DNA of 64,000 bases. Source: Yersinia alsatica. Its GTDB lineage: Bacteria; Pseudomonadota; Gammaproteobacteria; Enterobacterales; Enterobacteriaceae. The translations under genes were made by a program, and so were the position numbers. Positions 45,453 to 53,864 of the stretch are shown here, in pieces. Below the pieces are notes generated by a model, which ran no database searches, was not told the origin of the DNA, and was given only the letters and a program-made list of their open reading frames with translations. The stretch's first letter is position 1; each line of letters starts with the position of its first letter. The stretch spans positions 124,001 to 188,000 of the forward strand of contig NZ_CABHWW010000007.1 in NCBI RefSeq assembly GCF_902170305.1, given 5' to 3'.

Positions 45453-46868
45453 ATGGGCATATACTGCTATGTAGTAGAAAAATATAAAATTTTCATTCAT
45501 AAATTATTCTTGATTATTTACTGTCTATTAGCAACCATGAGCTTTTACTCATTTGCCAATATTATTGCCGACACTCAAGCACCCAAAGATCAGCAACCAG
45601 AAATACATCATTATATTGAGAATAAAAAATTATGTATGACTCAAAATGCTCATTGTCAGGGGGCTATATTTACGACTATAAATATAGTAACACCAAATGA
45701 ACAAGGGATTTCACATAATAAGTACGATGAACTCAGTTTGACGTTTGGTCCAGGGCATAATAAATTATTTTTTAATAACCAGAAAATTGATGCTCCTGGC
45801 TTTGTTGGTAACCCTAATTTAGTCGATAAAACAGCAAAGGTTATTTTAAATGAAGTAACATCAAATAAGCCAAGTCTGTTGCATGGAGATTTGGCCGTTA
45901 TTGGTTCTCAAGCCCATGTTATTATTGCTAACCCATCAGGGATTTATTGCAATAACTGTCAATTTAGTAATATGGGCCATGTCACTCTTACTACCGGGGT
46001 GCCTGTATTTAATTCTGATATTTTAATGGGTTATGATATTCAGCAAGGCGCGGTGAGTATTGGCCGAAATGGGCTAAAACACCATGATGGCTCAGATACC
46101 TTTCTCAATTTATTTTCTACTTCACTCACTGTGGAAGGAGAAGTCAGAGCGGAGGATATCTTGGCGGTGATAGGGAAAAGCCATATTAGTTTTACTGATA
46201 TTGGTGAAAAATTTGATATTAAACCGAGAGATAATTGCCCTTATAATAGTGCTAATGTTGCCATTGATGTGACTAAGTTGGGCGGGATGTATACTAATAA
46301 AATATTCCTTTATGCCAATAGTGGTGGTGTCCAGAATAAAGGAATGATAGATGCTAAAACGGTGGCTAATTTAGTTTCAACATCATTTATTAAAAATAGC
46401 AGTGGTAGGATATACGCCCCTAAGTTAAAACTCAGAAGTGTAGGCGATATTGATAATATAGATGGGAAGATTAAAAGTGAGCGGCACGGCTTGGACTATC
46501 AGGCTAATGAGAAGTTCGGTATTAGGATTTCAGGGCGGAATGTTAATAACCGAGCTGGGAGCATCTATGCTAACAGTGGATACACGTCGATTAAAGCTAA
46601 GGGGTTTTTTAATAATTGGGATGGTGTCATTAAATCAAATGCGCTTTCTGGGCCTGCTGACATCAGAATAAAGGCTAAAATAATAACCAACGATTATGGC
46701 CAAATAGTGACATCTCAGAATATACAGATTGATGCCTCTGAGTTAAGAAATAATAAAGGTAGGATTATCAGCGCGTTTAAAAACGTGGATCTGGGTTATA
46801 AAACACTAATCAGCGAGGAGGGGATTATACACGCAGGTATTGAAGTCAATCGAACGATTAAGCCCTAA
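45453..46868 (+). CDS. Second short TpsA-like exoprotein
   Basis: 471 residues, paralogous to the protein at 42462. Signal sequence to about residue 36 (FLIIYCLLATMSFYSFA). TPS domain: NIIADTQAPKDQQ, INIVTPNEQGISHNKYDEL, AKVILNEVTSNK and NPSGIYCNNC at ~160. The last ~170 residues begin a beta-helix of the haemagglutinin type (NVNNRAGSIYANSG, NNKGRIISAF) and stop early. The Cys pair LCMTQNAHC mirrors the one in the first protein. It is probably secreted by the same TpsB. Either a naturally short exoprotein or one shortened at the 3' end; the downstream sequence looks scrambled. Confidence 0.8.
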   Translation: MGIYCYVVEKYKIFIHKLFLIIYCLLATMSFYSFANIIADTQAPKDQQPEIHHYIENKKLCMTQNAHCQGAIFTTINIVTPNEQGISHNKYDELSLTFGPGHNKLFFNNQKIDAPGFVGNPNLVDKTAKVILNEVTSNKPSLLHGDLAVIGSQAHVIIANPSGIYCNNCQFSNMGHVTLTTGVPVFNSDILMGYDIQQGAVSIGRNGLKHHDGSDTFLNLFSTSLTVEGEVRAEDILAVIGKSHISFTDIGEKFDIKPRDNCPYNSANVAIDVTKLGGMYTNKIFLYANSGGVQNKGMIDAKTVANLVSTSFIKNSSGRIYAPKLKLRSVGDIDNIDGKIKSERHGLDYQANEKFGIRISGRNVNNRAGSIYANSGYTSIKAKGFFNNWDGVIKSNALSGPADIRIKAKIITNDYGQIVTSQNIQIDASELRNNKGRIISAFKNVDLGYKTLISEEGIIHAGIEVNRTIKP

Positions 46869-47576
46869 GCCATCAATGTAGCCATCCTCATGCTCAATGC
46901 TGCAATTCGGTGTTGCCATTGCGACGCCATTGTCTTGGCAATGTCGGTAAACCTTACCGCTTCTATTACCAGGTAAAATGCCATGCACTGGTTTGGGGCG
47001 CCAATATTGTGCGTCGGGTCGGTGTGTTATAGCGGCTGTTGGCTATAATCTATTGCCGAGTGAATATTTCGCTTTTTTAGCAGCACGCAGGATGTGCGTG
47101 ATTCCGGTTGTATGTGACAACATTCACGTCACTTATCGGCTGCGGCAACAGCATTTCCATCTATTTTCTGTCGATATTACAAAAAAATCTGAACAGATAG
47201 ACATCAATTCGCAACAAAGTTTTTTTGTTTGTCAGTGGATGTTGCAACTGCTTTATTTAATCTAGCCAGTTAATCCCTCTAGTTAATTGCTAATAGCATA
47301 AATTTTAATGCTGATAATGTTAACAAGAAGTTTTTTTTATGTTTGCATGCTGTTTCTCATTGTCTTGATAAATCCTTTCAGACCGTATTGACGTTGCCAT
47401 CAACTGTTGCCAAATTGGTACCCTCAGGGGTAGTAATCGAGAGCAGTTTGGCTGATTCCACTCATTCAAAATTGTCGTCGCGATAGCATTTATCCGGCAT
47501 CTCAATCCCGCATCCCTGCTATTAATGGGCAAAAACGGCACAGTCCGCGGACTAAAAAATTATAGGGCCTGGCCGT
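46869..47576. other. Intergenic stretch between the TPS locus and dppA, with possible IS remnant
   Basis: About 700 bp without a convincing complete gene. On the minus strand at about 46860-46960 a frame reads VYRHCQDNGVAMATPNCS then IEHEDGYIDG, which resembles the Y..C...G....N..I.HENG.IE segment of IS21-type transposases; no flanking parts are recognisable. The 95-codon plus-strand frame at 46978 shows no protein-like features. The part nearer dppA presumably holds its promoter and leader. Confidence 0.35.
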
Positions 47577-47579
47577 ACA

Positions 47580-47587
47580 CACAACAC
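47580..47587 (+). promoter_or_regulatory. GcvB small-RNA target motif in the dppA leader
   Basis: CACAACAC matches the CACAACAY motif recognised by the G/U-rich R1 region of GcvB, and lies 26-33 bases before the dppA start inside a longer CA-rich run. dppA is a known GcvB target in E. coli and Salmonella. Confidence 0.6.
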
Positions 47588-47612
47588 ACATCACCATAAT
47601 GGAGCACAAGCG

Positions 47613-49220
47613 ATGACGATTTCCTTGGGAAAAACAGGGATACTGAAATTCGGTATTGGGCTGATTGCACTGACTGTCGCGGCCAGTGTACAAGCGAAAA
47701 CATTGGTTTATTGTTCTGAGGGTTCTCCGGAAGGTTTCAACCCGCAGCTTTTCACCTCTGGCACGACATATGATGCAAGCTCGGTACCTATCTACAACCG
47801 TCTGGTTGAATTCAAACTCGGGACGACCGAAATTGAACCCGGTCTGGCTGAGAAATGGGAAATCAGTGAAGACGGCAAAACCTACACTTTCCATCTGCGT
47901 AAAGGTGTGAAGTGGCAAGATAATAAAGACTTCAAACCCACCCGCGATTTCAATGCTGATGACGTGATCTACTCCTTCATGCGTCAGAAAGATGATAAAC
48001 ATCCGTACCATAAAGTGTCTGGCGGCAGCTATGAATACTTCCAGGGTATGGGTATGGGTGATTTGATCACCAATATTGTTAAAGTTGACGATAATACTGT
48101 TCGCTTCGAGCTGGCTCGTCCAGAGTCGCCATTCCTGGCTGACTTGGCGATGGACTTCGCGTCAATTCTGTCTGCTGAATATGCTGACGGCATGCTGAAA
48201 GCCGGCACGCCAGAAAAAGTCGATTTGAACCCAATCGGCACTGGCCCGTTCCAGTTACAGCAATATCAAAAAGATTCTCGCATCCTGTACAAAGCCTTTG
48301 ATGGCTACTGGGGCACCAAACCGAAAATTGATCGTCTGGTCTTCTCGATTACACCAGATGCCTCTGTTCGTTATGCGAAATTGCAGAAAAATGAATGTCA
48401 GGTTATGCCATACCCTAACCCGGCTGACATTGCTCGCATGAAAGAAGACAAAACCATCAGCCTGATGGAGCAACCGGGCCTGAACGTCGGTTACCTCTCC
48501 TTCAACGTTGAGAAAAAACCACTGGATAACGTGAAAGTTCGCCAAGCGTTGACCATGGCAGTTAATAAACAAGCCATTATCGATGCGGTTTATCAGGGCG
48601 CGGGCCAAGCGGCCAAGAACCTGATCCCACCAACTATGTGGGGCTACAACGATGAGGTGAAAGATTACCCATATGATCCGGCTAAAGCGAAAGAGTTGCT
48701 GAAAGAAGCGGGTCTGCCAGATGGTTTCGCCATCGACCTGTGGGCTATGCCAGTTCAACGCCCTTATAACCCAAATGCTCGTCGTATGGCTGAAATGATC
48801 CAGTCTGACTGGGCGAAAGTTGGCGTGAAAGCCAAAATCGTGACTTACGAGTGGGGCGAGTACCTCAAACGTGCTAAAGACGGCGAACATGAAACTGTGA
48901 TGATGGGGTGGACCGGGGACAATGGGGACCCAGACAACTTCTTCGCCACTCTGTTCAGCTGTGATGCCGCCAAACAAGGCTCCAACTACTCCCGCTGGTG
49001 TTATAAGCCGTTTGAAGACGTGATCCAGCCAGCGCGTGCTGAGTCTGACCACGACAAACGTGTCGCTCTTTACAAACAAGCTCAGGTTGTCATGCATGAT
49101 CAAGCGCCAGCGCTGATTATTGCTCACTCAACCGTGTACGAGCCAGTGCGTAAAGAAGTGAAAGGTTATGTTGTTGATCCGTTGGGTAAACACCATTTCG
49201 AGAACGTGTCCCTGGATTAA
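47613..49220 (+). CDS. dppA: Dipeptide-binding periplasmic protein DppA
   Basis: 535 residues, SBP_bac_5 family. Signal peptide to about residue 29 (ILKFGIGLIALTVAASVQA). The mature protein starts KTLVYCSEGSPEGFNPQLFTSGTTYDASS, the typical DppA opening. The C-terminus ends GYVVDPLGKHHFENVSLD. Binds dipeptides (and haem in E. coli) for DppBCDF and takes part in peptide chemotaxis with Tap. Long leader with a GcvB site; followed by a hairpin and a 286-bp gap, consistent with higher expression of dppA than of the rest. Confidence 0.97.
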   Translation: MTISLGKTGILKFGIGLIALTVAASVQAKTLVYCSEGSPEGFNPQLFTSGTTYDASSVPIYNRLVEFKLGTTEIEPGLAEKWEISEDGKTYTFHLRKGVKWQDNKDFKPTRDFNADDVIYSFMRQKDDKHPYHKVSGGSYEYFQGMGMGDLITNIVKVDDNTVRFELARPESPFLADLAMDFASILSAEYADGMLKAGTPEKVDLNPIGTGPFQLQQYQKDSRILYKAFDGYWGTKPKIDRLVFSITPDASVRYAKLQKNECQVMPYPNPADIARMKEDKTISLMEQPGLNVGYLSFNVEKKPLDNVKVRQALTMAVNKQAIIDAVYQGAGQAAKNLIPPTMWGYNDEVKDYPYDPAKAKELLKEAGLPDGFAIDLWAMPVQRPYNPNARRMAEMIQSDWAKVGVKAKIVTYEWGEYLKRAKDGEHETVMMGWTGDNGDPDNFFATLFSCDAAKQGSNYSRWCYKPFEDVIQPARAESDHDKRVALYKQAQVVMHDQAPALIIAHSTVYEPVRKEVKGYVVDPLGKHHFENVSLD

Positions 49221-49239
49221 TTTTAATCTAGAAAGTAGA

Positions 49240-49278
49240 GCCGGTGGGCGTGCATAGCATGTGCACCGGCTTCTTCAT
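49240..49278 (+). terminator. Hairpin after dppA (partial terminator)
   Basis: GCCGGTG and CACCGGC, extended by an inner pairing around GTGCA/TGCAC, then TTCTTCATTT. It begins 19 bp after the dppA stop. Likely reduces read-through into dppBCDF, as expected for binding-protein genes. Confidence 0.7.
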
Positions 49279-49321
49279 TTAGGTTAAGACAGATACAGAT
49301 GTGAGCCATATAACCTCGCCC

Positions 49322-49435
49322 AATGAGTGTCATTGCCGCAGAAATTTTGAGCATGGACAGCGCGCAAACACTGGAGCGTACACGCAGTACGTGACGGTGG
49401 TGAGCACTGCCCTAGGTCAAAATGGCAAGTAAAAT
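49322..49435. repeat. Dispersed repeat, copy B (dppA-dppB gap)
   Basis: In reverse orientation it matches 13233-13348 block by block, with the core GGAGCGTACACGCAGTACGT. By eye ~75% identical over ~114 bp. Like copy A it lies between two genes of one operon and would be transcribed with them. Confidence 0.7.
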
Positions 49436-49506
49436 AACTTATTGGGAGGTTTAATAAGCTTGGTTGCCCACGAGCAGCTCGGCATTCTACACAGAGAGTT
49501 CGGGAT

Positions 49507-50526
49507 ATGTTGCAGTTCATACTCCGACGTTTGGGGTTAGTTATCCCAACGTTTATCGGCATTACTTTGCTGACCTTTGCTTTTGTTCATATGATCCCGG
49601 GCGACCCGGTGACCATCATGGCTGGGGAACGCGGTATCTCCGCTGAGCGCCATGCTCAAATCATGGCGGAAATGGGGCTAGACAAGCCTCTCTACCAACA
49701 ATACTTCCATTATGTGAATGGCGTATTACATGGTGACCTCGGCATTTCGCTGAAAAGCCGTATTGCTGTCTGGGAAGAGTTTGTTCCCCGCTTTAAAGCG
49801 ACACTGGAACTGGGGATCTGCGCGATGCTGTTTGCTATCGCGGTGGGTATTCCTGTCGGGGTGTTGGCGGCAGTCAAACGCGGTTCAATATTCGATCACA
49901 CCGCCGTTGGGATCTCCCTGACCGGTTACTCGATGCCTATCTTCTGGTGGGGCATCATGTTGATCATGCTGGTTTCGGTGCAATGGAACCTCACCCCGGT
50001 TTCGGGGCGGGTTAGCGATACTGTGTTCCTTGATGACAGTCTGCCGCTGACCGGTTTTATGCTGATTGACACCCTTATCTGGGGTGAACCCGGCGACTTT
50101 AAAGACGCCGTAATGCATATGATTTTGCCCGCCATTGTATTAGGTACCATCCCCCTCGCCGTTATCGTGCGCATGACCCGCTCCTCAATGTTGGAAGTAT
50201 TGGGTGAAGACTATATCCGTACGGCGCGTGCCAAAGGCCTAAGCCGGATGCGCGTGATTGTGGTCCATGCCCTGCGCAATGCTTTATTGCCGGTAGTCAC
50301 GGTGATTGGCTTACAGGTCGGTACCATGCTGGCAGGTGCCATTCTGACGGAAACCATCTTCTCCTGGCCGGGATTAGGCCGCTGGTTGATGGATGCATTG
50401 CAACGTCGAGATTACCCGGTGGTACAGGGTGGGGTATTGCTGGTCGCGATCATGATTATTTTAGTTAACTTGCTGGTAGATGTGCTCTATGGCGTAGTTA
50501 ACCCGCGTATTCGTCACAAGAAATAA
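49507..50526 (+). CDS. dppB: Dipeptide ABC transporter permease DppB
   Basis: 339 residues, six helices. Nearly collinear with E. coli DppB from MLQFILRRLGLVIPTFIGITLLTFAFVHMIPGDP to VVNPRIRHKK. The EAA loop EDYIRTARAKGLSRMRVIVVHALRN contacts the ATPase. Inner-membrane half of the dipeptide channel with DppC. The Shine-Dalgarno is weak (CGGGAT). Confidence 0.97.
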   Translation: MLQFILRRLGLVIPTFIGITLLTFAFVHMIPGDPVTIMAGERGISAERHAQIMAEMGLDKPLYQQYFHYVNGVLHGDLGISLKSRIAVWEEFVPRFKATLELGICAMLFAIAVGIPVGVLAAVKRGSIFDHTAVGISLTGYSMPIFWWGIMLIMLVSVQWNLTPVSGRVSDTVFLDDSLPLTGFMLIDTLIWGEPGDFKDAVMHMILPAIVLGTIPLAVIVRMTRSSMLEVLGEDYIRTARAKGLSRMRVIVVHALRNALLPVVTVIGLQVGTMLAGAILTETIFSWPGLGRWLMDALQRRDYPVVQGGVLLVAIMIILVNLLVDVLYGVVNPRIRHKK

Positions 50527-50536
50527 GGGGCGCAAA

Positions 50537-51439
50537 ATGTCTCAACTTACTGAGTCGACAGTAAAAAGTGCGCCGAAGCCGATGACTCCTTTGCAGGAGT
50601 TTTGGCACTATTTCAAGCGCAATAAAGGGGCTGTTATCGGCCTGTTTTACATCATTCTTATGCTGCTGATTGCCGCAGGCGCAACCTGGATTGCCCCGCA
50701 CGGCCCGGCAGAGCAATTCCGTGATGCATTATTAAAACCGCCGGTCTGGGAAGAGGGTGGTAGCTGGAAGTTTATTCTCGGTACTGATGATGTGGGCCGC
50801 GATGTCTTGTCCCGCCTGATGTATGGCGCTCGCCTCTCGCTGTTGGTTGGCTGTCTGGTAGTAGTGCTGTCGCTGGTCATGGGCGTCATTTTCGGCTTAT
50901 TGGCCGGTTATTTTGGCGGTATCGTCGATGCCATCATTATGCGTGTTGTCGATATCATGCTGGCACTGCCAAGCTTGCTGCTGGCATTAGTCTTGGTGGC
51001 GGTGTTCGGGCCTTCGATTGTGAATGCCTCTTTGGCGCTAACCTTTGTTGCTTTGCCGCACTATGTGCGGTTGACACGGGCCGCGGTGCTGGTTGAGGTC
51101 AATCGTGACTATGTGACGGCCTCCAGAGTAGCTGGCGCGGGTTCGATGCGTCAGATGTTTATCAATATTTTGCCAAACTGCCTTGCACCATTAATCGTGC
51201 AGGCTTCTCTCGGCTTCTCTAACGCCATTCTGGATATGGCGGCTCTTGGCTTCCTCGGTATGGGTGCACAACCGCCAACACCAGAATGGGGCACCATGCT
51301 CTCTGATGTGTTGCAGTTCGCACAAAGCGCCTGGTGGGTCGTGACCTTCCCCGGTGTGGCGATTCTGCTGACGGTTCTGGCGTTTAACCTGATGGGGGAC
51401 GGCCTGCGTGATGCTCTCGACCCCAAACTCAAGCAGTAA
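50537..51439 (+). CDS. dppC: Dipeptide ABC transporter permease DppC
   Basis: 300 residues. N-terminal OppC_N segment PLQEFWHYFKRNKGAVIGLFYIILMLLIA, the LGTDDVGRDVLSRLMYGARLSLLVG family motif and the EAA loop RDYVTASRVAGAGSMRQMFINILPN. Pairs with DppB in the membrane. 10 bp after dppB, 15 bp before dppD. Confidence 0.97.
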   Translation: MSQLTESTVKSAPKPMTPLQEFWHYFKRNKGAVIGLFYIILMLLIAAGATWIAPHGPAEQFRDALLKPPVWEEGGSWKFILGTDDVGRDVLSRLMYGARLSLLVGCLVVVLSLVMGVIFGLLAGYFGGIVDAIIMRVVDIMLALPSLLLALVLVAVFGPSIVNASLALTFVALPHYVRLTRAAVLVEVNRDYVTASRVAGAGSMRQMFINILPNCLAPLIVQASLGFSNAILDMAALGFLGMGAQPPTPEWGTMLSDVLQFAQSAWWVVTFPGVAILLTVLAFNLMGDGLRDALDPKLKQ

Positions 51440-51454
51440 CAGAGGTAGAGAGAG

Positions 51455-52435
51455 ATGGCACTTTTAAATGTAGACAAATTGTCGGTGCACTTCGGTGACG
51501 AAGGCGCGCCGTTCAAAGCAGTAGATCGTATCAGTTACAGTATTGATCAAGGTCAGGTGGTTGGGATCGTCGGTGAATCCGGCTCCGGTAAATCAGTCAG
51601 CTCACTGGCAATCATGGGGCTGATTGATTACCCCGGCAAAGTGATGGCCGATAAGCTGGAGTTTAATGGCCGCGACCTGACGAAGATTTCGGAAAAAGAG
51701 CGGCGTCAGCTGGTGGGTTCGGAAGTCGCGATGATTTTCCAAGACCCGATGACCAGTCTTAACCCGTGTTACACCGTCGGCTTCCAGATCATGGAAGCGC
51801 TGAAGGTGCATCAGGGGGGCAACCGCAAAACCCGTCATCAGCGAGCAGTCGATTTGCTGACACTGGTGGGGATCCCTGATCCGGCCTCACGGCTGGATGT
51901 GTACCCGCACCAACTGTCCGGCGGGATGAGCCAGCGCGTGATGATTGCGATGGCCATTGCCTGTCGGCCTAAGTTGCTGATTGCCGATGAACCGACGACG
52001 GCTCTGGATGTGACTATTCAGGCGCAGATTATTGAATTGCTGCTGGAATTACAGCAGCGAGAAAATATGGCGCTATTGCTGATTACCCATGACTTGGCAC
52101 TGGTTGCCGAGGCGGCTCATCATATTATTGTGATGTATGCCGGTCAGGTGGTCGAAACCGGCAAGTCATCCGAAATTTTCCGTGCGCCACGTCATCCCTA
52201 CACCCAGGCATTATTGCGGGCGCTACCGGAGTTTGCCCAGGATAAAGCGCGGTTGGCATCATTACCGGGTGTGGTTCCGGGCAAATATGACCGGCCTGAA
52301 GGTTGTCTGCTTAATCCACGTTGCCCGTATGCTAATGATCGTTGCCGCCGTGAAGAACCCGAATTACTGGGGCCGGCGGGGCGTCAGGTTAAATGCCATA
52401 CACCGCTCGATGATGCGGGGAGGCCGACCTTATGA
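51455..52435 (+). CDS. dppD: Dipeptide ABC transporter ATPase DppD
   Basis: 326 residues. Walker [12 protein letters not shown] (~38), Q-loop [12 protein letters not shown], signature LSGGMSQRV, Walker [13 protein letters not shown] and the oligopeptide C-terminal extension with the cysteines [14 protein letters not shown] that bind an iron-sulfur cluster in related Opp/Dpp ATPases. Stop overlaps dppF by 4 bp. Confidence 0.97.
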   Translation: MALLNVDKLSVHFGDEGAPFKAVDRISYSIDQGQVVGIVGESGSGKSVSSLAIMGLIDYPGKVMADKLEFNGRDLTKISEKERRQLVGSEVAMIFQDPMTSLNPCYTVGFQIMEALKVHQGGNRKTRHQRAVDLLTLVGIPDPASRLDVYPHQLSGGMSQRVMIAMAIACRPKLLIADEPTTALDVTIQAQIIELLLELQQRENMALLLITHDLALVAEAAHHIIVMYAGQVVETGKSSEIFRAPRHPYTQALLRALPEFAQDKARLASLPGVVPGKYDRPEGCLLNPRCPYANDRCRREEPELLGPAGRQVKCHTPLDDAGRPTL

Positions 52436-53454
52436 GCCAATCAACTGAAATGAAAAATGAATCACAGGCATCAAAGCCTCTGTTGCAAGCCATTGATTTA
52501 AAAAAATATTATCCGGTCAAAAAAGGGTTCTTTGCGCCGGAGCGCTTGGTTAAGGCGCTGGATGGGGTTTCGTTCACCTTGGAACGGGGCAAAACATTGG
52601 CGGTAGTTGGGGAGTCTGGCTGTGGTAAATCCACACTGGGCCGTCTACTGACCATGATAGAAATTCCGACCGGCGGCGAGCTTTACTACCAAGGTCAGGA
52701 TTTACTCAAGCCAGATGAAAGTGCTGAAAAGCTACGGCGTCAGAAAATCCAGATTGTGTTCCAGAACCCGTATGGTTCTTTGAACCCGCGTAAGAAAGTG
52801 GGACAGATTCTGGAAGAGCCGCTGCAAATCAATACCCAGCTCAATCGCCAAGAACGTCGCGAAAAAACATTGGCGATGATGGCAAAGGTTGGTCTGAAAA
52901 CTGAGCACTATGATCGCTATCCGCATATGTTCTCGGGCGGGCAACGCCAGCGAATCGCCATTGCCCGGGGTTTGATGTTGAATCCTGATGTGGTGATTGC
53001 CGATGAGCCGGTTTCTGCACTGGATGTGTCAGTGCGGGCGCAGGTATTGAACTTGATGATGGATTTACAGCAGGAGTTGGGGCTGTCGTATGTCTTTATC
53101 TCCCATGACCTGTCTGTGGTGGAACATATTGCTGACGAAGTGATGGTGATGTATTTGGGGCGTTGTGTTGAGAAAGGCAGCAAAGAGGCCATTTTTAATA
53201 ACCCACGCCACCCTTATACTCAGGCGCTGTTATCGGCGACACCACGGCTGAATCCAGATATGCGTCGTGAGCGTATTAAATTGACGGGTGAGTTACCCAG
53301 CCCAATGAGCCCACCGCCAGGTTGTGCCTTTAATGCGCGTTGCCGCCGAGCATTCGGGACTTGTACTCAGCTGCAACCGCAACTAAAGCAGTACGGTGAC
53401 CAAATGGTAGCCTGTTTTGCTGTTGATCAGGATGAAGCAGAGAAAAGTAGCTAA
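52432..53454 (+). CDS. dppF: Dipeptide ABC transporter ATPase DppF
   Basis: 340 residues. Walker [14 protein letters not shown]-loop [12 protein letters not shown], signature FSGGQRQRI, Walker [13 protein letters not shown] and the C-terminal [15 protein letters not shown] cysteine motif. Second ATPase of the transporter, forming a heterodimer with DppD. Last gene of the operon, followed by a strong terminator. Confidence 0.97.
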   Translation: MSQSTEMKNESQASKPLLQAIDLKKYYPVKKGFFAPERLVKALDGVSFTLERGKTLAVVGESGCGKSTLGRLLTMIEIPTGGELYYQGQDLLKPDESAEKLRRQKIQIVFQNPYGSLNPRKKVGQILEEPLQINTQLNRQERREKTLAMMAKVGLKTEHYDRYPHMFSGGQRQRIAIARGLMLNPDVVIADEPVSALDVSVRAQVLNLMMDLQQELGLSYVFISHDLSVVEHIADEVMVMYLGRCVEKGSKEAIFNNPRHPYTQALLSATPRLNPDMRRERIKLTGELPSPMSPPPGCAFNARCRRAFGTCTQLQPQLKQYGDQMVACFAVDQDEAEKSS

Positions 53455-53499
53455 GGCCACCACCACATACTGCCAGACAGTGTGGCCATATCGATAATA

Positions 53500-53527
53500 A
53501 AAACGCCGGAAATCCGGCGTTTTTTTA
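53500..53527 (+). terminator. Rho-independent terminator of dppABCDF
   Basis: AACGCCGGA, AA loop region, TCCGGCGTT followed by TTTTTA, 46 bp after dppF. Confidence 0.92.
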
Positions 53528-53802
53528 TAAAGAAATAAAAATACTGCCATTCAGGTTATAAAAAAATTCAGTCAAATAGTTGCCTGTAAATATATTTATT
53601 TGTCATGTAAATAAATAATTACGGAATAATAAATTAAGCGGTCATCGGTAGGTGAAATAATGCCGTAGACTATATCTATGATTAAATCTGTAAGATTTGG
53701 CTTAGAATGAAATTGATCGCATTTTCGGCTAAATAAAATGGCATTTTATTCTTAGCTGCTACCCATATTATCTTGCTTGATTCATTTCTTATTCAAGAGT
53801 GA
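53528..53802. other. AT-rich gap between dpp and bcs loci
   Basis: About 275 bp with no gene visible on either strand. Separates the convergent dppF and bcsG ends. A few runs such as TAAATAAAATGGCATTTTATT are locally self-complementary, without a T-tract. Confidence 0.5.
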
Positions 53803-53832
53803 ATAAAAAGGGTGCAATAAATGCACCCTTAG
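53803..53832 (-). terminator. Terminator of bcsEFG
   Basis: Read on the minus strand: AAGGGTGCA, TTTAT loop, TGCACCCTT followed by TTTATTC, 32 bp after the bcsG stop. Confidence 0.85.
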
Positions 53833-53864
53833 AAAAGCCAATTACGCCATAAATAAACTGATAT

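Noticed and set aside
46978-47265. 95-codon frame upstream of dppA
   Set aside because: No ribosome-binding site, no recognisable domain, and irregular cysteine/histidine-rich composition.
48255-49127. 290-codon open frame antisense to dppA
   Set aside because: Composition-driven shadow of a strongly conserved gene; histidine/tryptophan-rich nonsense sequence, no motifs.
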